Shown here one piece after another: positions 60,213-64,000 of a stretch of 64,000 nucleotides of DNA. The DNA comes from Polaribacter atrinae. GTDB lineage: Bacteria; Bacteroidota; Bacteroidia; Flavobacteriales; Flavobacteriaceae. Position 1 is the first letter of the stretch, and each line of letters starts with the position of its first letter. The DNA lies in the NCBI RefSeq assembly GCF_038023995.1, contig NZ_CP150660.1, forward strand, positions 2,912,501 through 2,976,500, in the 5' to 3' direction. Position numbers and translations under genes: made by a program. The notes under the pieces were generated by a model. It was not told the DNA's origin. It saw only the letters and a program-made list of their open reading frames with translations, and searched no databases.

Positions 60213-62447
60213 TTATTCTTCTTTTCTTGGTTCTCTAGGTTTTCTATCGTCACGTCCGCGATTATCTCTGCTTCTGTTATCACGTCCACCAGAACGTTTA
60301 TCATCTCTTGGTGGTCTTGCTACATAACCTTCTGGTTTTGGTAACAATGCCTTTCTAGAAACTTTTTCTTTACGAGTTCTTGGGTCTAAACCAAAGTACT
60401 TCACATCAAAAACATCACCCATGTTTACAACATCAGTTACATTTTCTGTACGTTCCCATGCTAATTCACTTACGTGTAATAAAACTTCGTTTCCTGGAGC
60501 TTCTACGTATTCTACTACAGCACCAAAATCTAACATTTTAATTACTTTAACTTCGTAAGCACTACCAACTTGAGGTTTGAATAGCATTGACTCGATACGA
60601 GCAATAACTAATTCTATTCCTGCTGGGTCTGTACCTAAAATCTCGATAATTCCTTCTTCAGTTACAGCATCTTCAGTAATTACAATTGTAGTTCCTGTTT
60701 CTTTCTGTAATTCTTGAATATGTTTACCTCCTGGTCCAATAAATGCACCAATTATATCATTAGGAATACGTCTGTTAATCATTTTAGGAGCATGCGCTTT
60801 TACTTCTCCGTTTGCAGTTGCAATCGTATCTGTAATTTTACCTAAAATATGTAAACGACCTTCACGAGCTTGTTTTAGTGCATTCACTAAAATTTCGTAA
60901 GAAAGACCTTTTACTTTAATATCCATTTGACAAGCAGTAATTCCTTCAGAAGTACCAGTTACTTTAAAGTCCATATCTCCTAAGTGATCTTCATCACCTA
61001 AAATGTCAGATAAAACAGCGTAACGATCTCCATCAGAAATTAATCCCATTGCAATACCAGAAACTGGTCTTATCATTTGTACACCAGCATCCATTAAAGC
61101 CATTGTACCAGCACAAACAGTTGCCATAGAAGACGAACCGTTAGATTCTAATACTTCTGATACAACTCTTACTGTATAAGGGCAATCTGCAGGAATCATT
61201 CCTTTTAATCCACGTTGCGCTAAGTTACCATGACCAACTTCTCTACGAGATGTTCCTCTTAATGGTCTTGCTTCACCTGTACAAAAAGGAGGGAAGTTAT
61301 AATGTAAATAGAAATTTTCTTCACCTTCGTAAGATGGCATATCTATTTTATTTGCGTCTCTTGATGTTCCTAAAGTAACTGTTGCTAAAGCTTGAGTTTC
61401 TCCACGAGTAAAGATCGCAGAACCATGCACAGATGGTAAATAATCTATTTCACACCAAATTGGTCTAATATCTGTAGTTTTACGTCCGTCTAAACGTAAA
61501 CCTTCTGCTAAAGTTAATTCTCTAACTGCAGCTTTTTGAGATTTGTTGAAATATTTACCAACTAAATCTCCGTAATCTGCTAATTCTTCTTCTGTAAAAG
61601 CAGCTTTAACTTCTTCTTTTATTTCAGCAAAAGCATTTGTGCGTTCTACTTTAGAAGTTCCTTTTTTAGCGATAGCATAACACTTATCGTAAGTAAGGTC
61701 GTTTATTTTTGCAGCTAATTCTTCATCTTCTCTTTCTCCTTGATATTCTCTTGTTGCTTTCTTACCAAAAGCTTCTGCTAATTTTATTTGAGCAGCACAC
61801 TGAACTTTAATAGCTTCATGTGCAAACTTAATTGCATCTGCCATTTCTTCTTCAGAAATTTCATCCATTTCACCTTCAACCATCATTACAGAATCTGCAG
61901 AAGCTCCAATCATCATATCGATGTCAGATTCTGCTAATTGTGCTCTGTTAGGGTTGATTACAAATTCACCGTTTATTCTTCCAACTCTTGCTTCAGAAAT
62001 TGGGCATTCAAAAGGGAAATCTGATAATTGAATAGCTGCTGATGCTGCTAAACCTGCTAATGCATCTGGCATAACGTCTTCATCATTAGACATTAATTGG
62101 ATCATTACTTGTACTTCTGCGTGATAATCTTTTGGAAATAATGGACGTAAAACACGGTCTACAAGACGCATTGTTAATACTTCACCATCACTTGGTCTTG
62201 CTTCTCTTTTAAAGAAACCTCCAGGATAACGACCTGCAGCCGCAAATTTTTCTCTATAATCTACTGTAAGTGGTAAAAAATCAACGTCACTTTGTTTGTA
62301 GTTAGAAACTACAGTACATAATAACATTGCTTTTCCCATTTGAACAACAACTGAACCGTGCGCTTGTTTCGCTAATTTACCGGTTTCTAATGAGATGGTT
62401 CTTCCGTCTCCAAGGTCTATTACCTCTCTAAATACTTTTGGAATCAT
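60213..62447 (-). CDS. pnp: Polyribonucleotide nucleotidyltransferase (PNPase)
   Basis: 744 residues from ATG 62447; the longer frame to 62570 adds 41 residues rich in Asn and Gln that do not belong to the family. Two RNase PH domains are present (first near 10-145, second near 315-545 with [20 protein letters not shown] and [16 protein letters not shown]), then a KH domain with [17 protein letters not shown] and an S1 domain. The tail is an Arg/Asp-rich low-complexity stretch ([19 protein letters not shown]). It degrades RNA from the 3' end with phosphate. It lies downstream of rpsO, the usual order, with a terminator between. Confidence 0.96.
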   Translation of the reverse strand: MIPKVFREVIDLGDGRTISLETGKLAKQAHGSVVVQMGKAMLLCTVVSNYKQSDVDFLPLTVDYREKFAAAGRYPGGFFKREARPSDGEVLTMRLVDRVLRPLFPKDYHAEVQVMIQLMSNDEDVMPDALAGLAASAAIQLSDFPFECPISEARVGRINGEFVINPNRAQLAESDIDMMIGASADSVMMVEGEMDEISEEEMADAIKFAHEAIKVQCAAQIKLAEAFGKKATREYQGEREDEELAAKINDLTYDKCYAIAKKGTSKVERTNAFAEIKEEVKAAFTEEELADYGDLVGKYFNKSQKAAVRELTLAEGLRLDGRKTTDIRPIWCEIDYLPSVHGSAIFTRGETQALATVTLGTSRDANKIDMPSYEGEENFYLHYNFPPFCTGEARPLRGTSRREVGHGNLAQRGLKGMIPADCPYTVRVVSEVLESNGSSSMATVCAGTMALMDAGVQMIRPVSGIAMGLISDGDRYAVLSDILGDEDHLGDMDFKVTGTSEGITACQMDIKVKGLSYEILVNALKQAREGRLHILGKITDTIATANGEVKAHAPKMINRRIPNDIIGAFIGPGGKHIQELQKETGTTIVITEDAVTEEGIIEILGTDPAGIELVIARIESMLFKPQVGSAYEVKVIKMLDFGAVVEYVEAPGNEVLLHVSELAWERTENVTDVVNMGDVFDVKYFGLDPRTRKEKVSRKALLPKPEGYVARPPRDDKRSGGRDNRSRDNRGRDDRKPREPRKEE

Positions 62448-62544
62448 AAATTTTAATTCTAAATTTTTAATTTGTTTGTTGTTGTGTTGTTGTACGTTGT
62501 TGCAATGGAAATTCAAAAATGCTGTTACTATTTTTGATTTTTTT

Positions 62545-62564
62545 TCCTGCCTTTGCAGGAATGA
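62545..62564. repeat. Short palindromic dispersed repeat (TCCTGC-GCAGGA)
   Basis: TCCTGCCTTTGCAGGAATGA is a perfect 6-bp stem with a short loop, of the same family as the degenerate copy at 9617. It lies in the leader of pnp. Confidence 0.6.
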
Positions 62565-62702
62565 GGTCAATCTAATTCAACCTTTTTTATATAGATTCTG
62601 TTTGTTAGTCAGAATTTAATACTTTTTTCATCCTCGTTTTTACGAGAATAACCTTTTACTATTTTTAAAGCAATTCTAAAGCAATGCTTTAAAATTTAAA
62701 AA

Positions 62703-62735
62703 CAAAAAAGAGGAACATTTATAGCCCCTCTTTTC
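62703..62735 (-). terminator. Terminator of rpsO
   Basis: AAAAGAGG and CCTCTTTT pair across an 11-base loop, with an A-run giving T residues on the minus strand. Confidence 0.75.
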
Positions 62736-62743
62736 TATAAGAA

Positions 62744-63013
62744 TTATTTTCTAATTCCTAATTCTGCAATAATTGCACGATATCTTAAAATATCAGATTT
62801 TTTTAGATAATCTAATAAACTTCTACGCTTACCTACTAACATTACTAATGAACGCTCTGTGTTGTAATCTTTACGATTATTTTTTAAGTGCCCAGTTAAG
62901 TGGTTAATTCTGTGTGTAAACAATGCAATTTGACCTTCTGAAGAACCAGTATCGTTTTTTCCTTTACCGTGTTTTTCGAAGATGCTTTCTTTTACTTCTT
63001 TAGTTAAATACAT
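62744..63013 (-). CDS. rpsO: 30S ribosomal protein S15
   Basis: 89 residues, the usual S15 length. It has the S15 signature DTGSSEGQIALFTHRINHLTGHL, then HKKDxxxxRxLxxLVxKRRxLLDYLK as NRKDYNTERSLVMLVGKRRSLLDYLKK, and the closing YRAIIAELGIRK. It binds 16S rRNA in the small subunit. It is followed by a terminator and then pnp. Confidence 0.98.
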   Translation of the reverse strand: MYLTKEVKESIFEKHGKGKNDTGSSEGQIALFTHRINHLTGHLKNNRKDYNTERSLVMLVGKRRSLLDYLKKSDILRYRAIIAELGIRK

Positions 63014-63068
63014 TCCAATATTATTTAAATGATTATTATGTATATCAATGATATTTTCATTGAAGCTG

Positions 63069-63076
63069 CAAAGATA
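63069..63076 (-). promoter_or_regulatory. Probable -7 element of rpsO
   Basis: On the minus strand TATCTTTG, matching TAnnTTTG, 56 bases before the start codon. No -33 TTTG is seen at the normal spacing. Confidence 0.5.
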
Positions 63077-63208
63077 TGATTATTTTTTTAATTGGAGATA
63101 GGAAAATATACACATTATTTAGCTCTTTGTAAGATACATCGTAATCTGTTTAAGGGTTTAAAATCAGTAGATTAATTGTTTTTAAACCCTTTGTAAGGAT
63201 ATTTTAAA

Positions 63209-64000
63209 TTATGCTCTAACAGGTATGTTTTGTATTAAATCAATATACAAATTAATCTGTTTTTTTAAATTTTTACGTTCGTAAATTGCATCTAAGAAAC
63301 CATGTTCTAAAACAAATTCAGATTTTTGAAAACCTTCTGGTAAGTCTTTACCTGTAGTGTCTTTTACAACTCTTGGTCCTGCAAATGCTATTAATGCATT
63401 TGGTTCTGCAATATTAATATCGCCTAGCATGGCATAAGATGCAGTGGTACCACCTGTTGTAGGATCTGTACATAAAGAAATATACGGAATGTTAACTTCT
63501 GCTAATTGTGCTAATTTTGCAGATGTTTTTACCAATTGCATTAAAGATAAAGAAGCTTCCATCATTCTTGCTCCTCCAGATTTAGAGATCATTAAAAAAG
63601 GAATCTTATTTTTAATAGAGTAATCGATAGCTCGTGCTATTTTTTCTCCAACTACAGATCCCATAGATCCACCTATAAAAGCAAAATCCATCGCTGCAAT
63701 TACAATCTCTTTTCCTAAAGACAACCCAACAGCTGTTCTTACAGCATCGTTTAATTTAGTTTTTTCTTGTGCAGCCTTTAATCTATCTGGATATTTTTTT
63801 GTGTCTTCGAATTTTAAAGGATCTTTAGAGGTTAAAGTTGCATCTAACTCTTTAAACTTGTTTTCATCAAAAAATAATTCGAAATATTCTTTACTACCTA
63901 TTCTTACGTGATATCCATCTTCTGGACTTACATATAAGTTTCTTTTTAATTCTTCTGTATCTATTATTTTTCCACTAGGTGTTTTGTACCATAACCCTTT
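63209..64000 (-). CDS. accD: Acetyl-CoA carboxylase carboxyltransferase subunit beta, N-terminus outside the window
   Basis: 263 residues of an open frame run to the edge of the window without a start. The CoA-carboxylase core is seen: [73 protein letters not shown], and [12 protein letters not shown]. The N-terminal zinc ribbon, normally CPSC ... CPKC, reads TPSG and SPED here ([16 protein letters not shown]), so all four Cys are missing. It transfers carboxyl from biotin to acetyl-CoA in fatty acid synthesis. Confidence 0.93.
   Translation of the reverse strand, partial: KGLWYKTPSGKIIDTEELKRNLYVSPEDGYHVRIGSKEYFELFFDENKFKELDATLTSKDPLKFEDTKKYPDRLKAAQEKTKLNDAVRTAVGLSLGKEIVIAAMDFAFIGGSMGSVVGEKIARAIDYSIKNKIPFLMISKSGGARMMEASLSLMQLVKTSAKLAQLAEVNIPYISLCTDPTTGGTTASYAMLGDINIAEPNALIAFAGPRVVKDTTGKDLPEGFQKSEFVLEHGFLDAIYERKNLKKQINLYIDLIQNIPVRA

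Noticed and set aside
60213..62570. A 785-residue PNPase starting at 62570
   Set aside because: The extra 41 residues are Asn/Gln-rich, cross a palindromic repeat and precede the canonical N-terminus; ATG 62447 fits the family.
63209..63724. A complete 171-residue protein
   Set aside because: The frame continues without a stop to the window edge and encodes the N-terminal half of AccD; the apparent start is an internal TTG.

Overview
The window is a low-GC chromosomal segment of a member of the Bacteroidota, most probably a marine Flavobacteriaceae (Polaribacter-like). The evidence is the gliding genes gldB-gldC, a SusD-type outer-membrane lipoprotein end, flavobacterial forms of DnaG and AccD that have lost their zinc ligands, a mevalonate pathway, and promoters of the Bacteroidota type (TTTG, 17-20 bp, TAnnTTTG). 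Genes start with little or no Shine-Dalgarno sequence. I see no prophage, integrase, insertion sequence, CRISPR array or plasmid function. Most of the window is ordinary core genome.

Layout. 0-3.2 kb: the end of a SusD-like protein and two alkaline phosphatases, one fused to a PI-PLC/GDPD-like phosphodiesterase domain. 3.5-9.5 kb: a galactose locus, with GntR-type regulator, aldose epimerase, galK and galT on the minus strand and a divergent SglT-type Na+/galactose symporter. 9.6-18.5 kb: thioesterase, C-terminal processing protease, surE, lpxB, an NlpC/P60 lipoprotein, ComEC and a thioredoxin-like protein. 18.5-23.8 kb: a peptide-use operon of a dipeptidyl peptidase IV and two POT peptide transporters. 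24-35 kb: a mevalonate cluster (HMG-CoA reductase with an extra DUF1569-like domain, a GYDIA-type GHMP kinase, diphosphomevalonate decarboxylase, mevalonate kinase, a UbiA-type prenyltransferase) interleaved with a flavoprotein, thioredoxin and VOC proteins, thiamine pyrophosphokinase and small unknown proteins.

36-36.8 kb: tRNA-Gly(GCC) and two identical tRNA-Leu(UAA) genes inside a 138-bp exact direct repeat. 37-38.6 kb: a sulfatase lipoprotein broken by two frame lesions. 38.7-47.7 kb: superoxide dismutase, fructose-bisphosphatase, aspartate kinase, an OlsF-like two-domain acyltransferase, proC-proB-proA and two GNAT proteins. 48-57 kb: a frameshifted small gene, a holin-family membrane protein, trigger factor, clpP, clpX, dnaG, nadE, gldB and gldC. 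57-64 kb: an OmpA/TSP3 outer-membrane protein, a folK-deoxynucleoside kinase fusion, pnp, rpsO and the C-terminal part of accD, which runs off the window.

Odd points. Several broken genes are not visible as whole reading frames: a LytTR-domain remnant at 31.3 kb, the sulfatase, and the small gene at 48.1 kb. At least five families of short palindromic dispersed repeats sit between genes. Domain fusions (phosphodiesterase-phosphatase, HMGR-DUF1569, folK-dNK, PlsC-GNAT) are the most interesting coding observations. I did not find a convincing wholly new multi-gene system.
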